Source: Candidatus Alistipes avicola
GTDB taxonomy: Bacteria > Bacteroidota > Bacteroidia > Bacteroidales > Rikenellaceae
Direction of reading: 5' to 3'
Assembly (NCBI GenBank): GCA_019118565.1
Contig: DWYR01000009.1
Location: 186,001 to 250,000 of the forward strand
DNA: 64,000 bases
Below the pieces are notes generated by a model. The model saw only the letters and a program-made list of their open reading frames with translations. It made no database searches and was not told the DNA's origin. Made by a program: the position numbers and the translations under genes. This document shows positions 63,808 through 64,000 of the stretch, piece by piece (position 1 is the stretch's first letter; every line of letters starts with the position of its first letter).

Positions 63808-64000
63808 ATGGATGCACTCGAACAATACATACACACGCACACCTCGCCCGAAGAGGAGTTGCTGAAAGAACTCGACCGCCAGACCCATCTGAAGGTCGTA
63901 CAACCCCGTATGCTTTCGGGCCATATCCAGGGTAAGCTGCTGGAGATGGTGGTACGGATGGTGCGTCCGCGCCACATCCTCGAGATCGGCACCTTCACCG
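63808..64000 (+). CDS. SAM-dependent O-methyltransferase (3' end outside window)
   Basis: Open from ATG 63808 to the window edge; not in the ORF track because it lacks a stop. It reads MDALEQYIHTHTSPEEELLK ... QPRMLSGHIQGKLLEMVVRM and then HILEIGTFT, the start of the SAM-binding motif I of COG4122-type (catechol-O-methyltransferase-like) enzymes. 23 bases after the M16 gene, same strand. Substrate unknown; the rest of the protein is beyond the window. Confidence 0.85.
   Translation, partial: MDALEQYIHTHTSPEEELLKELDRQTHLKVVQPRMLSGHIQGKLLEMVVRMVRPRHILEIGTFT

Noticed and set aside
1-64000. CRISPR arrays, insertion sequences, prophage, integrative elements
   Set aside because: I saw no regularly spaced repeats, transposase or integrase ORFs, or att-like duplication at the tRNA-Gly end.

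Overview
The window reads as a chromosomal segment of a Bacteroidales bacterium, most likely an Alistipes-like member of the Rikenellaceae. That placement is inference from gene content; no search was run. Directly visible support: promoters of the Bacteroidetes type (TAnnTTTG, often with an upstream TTTG about 20 bases away), few Shine-Dalgarno sequences, long Bacteroidetes-type LepB and LptF/G proteins, FISUMP and IPT/TIG-type lipoproteins, a four-subunit 2-oxoacid:ferredoxin oxidoreductase and a two-subdomain RibBA. There are no rRNA genes, insertion sequences, prophage genes or CRISPR arrays. One tRNA gene (Gly-GCC) is present.

Layout. 1-7.4 kb: the end of rho, an S1/P1 nuclease, a LuxC-like acyl-CoA reductase, tRNA-Gly, a surface lipoprotein, a 0.7 kb gap with a decayed gene, and a leftward DUF2284 / DUF71 ATP-pyrophosphatase / EamA operon. 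7.4-8.9 kb: a cobalamin riboswitch with its own promoter, a structured leader without a convincing ORF, three related promoter-like repeats, and cobO. 8.9-11.8 kb: FabK-like reductase and an ABC-F (Uup-like) ATPase. 11.8-19.2 kb: an AraC regulator divergent from a complete RND efflux operon (adaptor, pump, outer-membrane channel) that ends in a TetR gene. 19.3-26.3 kb: a FISUMP lipoprotein, then a leftward operon coding for a kinase-less HAMP sensor, TrkH, a coiled-coil/SPOR protein, NfeD and FloA. 26.4-34.3 kb: mtaB, then the tightly coupled znuB-lptF/G-ribBA-fmt run, followed by two adjacent paralogous outer-membrane protein genes, both broken by a single-base frameshift at the signal peptide. 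34.6-41.7 kb: vor/kor operon, a small membrane protein, and serC-serA-DUF1015. 42.1-46 kb: yicC-gmk-nadD-ddl-DUF3109, with NadD carrying a C-terminal TPR extension. 46-56.7 kb: M23/LysM peptidase, YggS, C69 dipeptidase, lpd, S41 protease, two unknown membrane-associated proteins, truA, aspA. 56.9-64 kb: dapB-lepB-yigZ, uvrA-M16 peptidase, and the start of an O-methyltransferase.

Most of the window is core metabolism and envelope biogenesis. The parts that reward a second look are the B12 neighbourhood (riboswitch without an obvious client gene, next to a DUF71/DUF2284 pair and cobO), the pair of frameshifted surface proteins, the TrkH-flotillin operon, the NadD-TPR fusion, and the serine operon that ends in DUF1015. 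I found no clear new defence or mobile system. Several ORF-track starts are TTG or GTG extensions; I have moved these to the better-supported start and say so in each entry.
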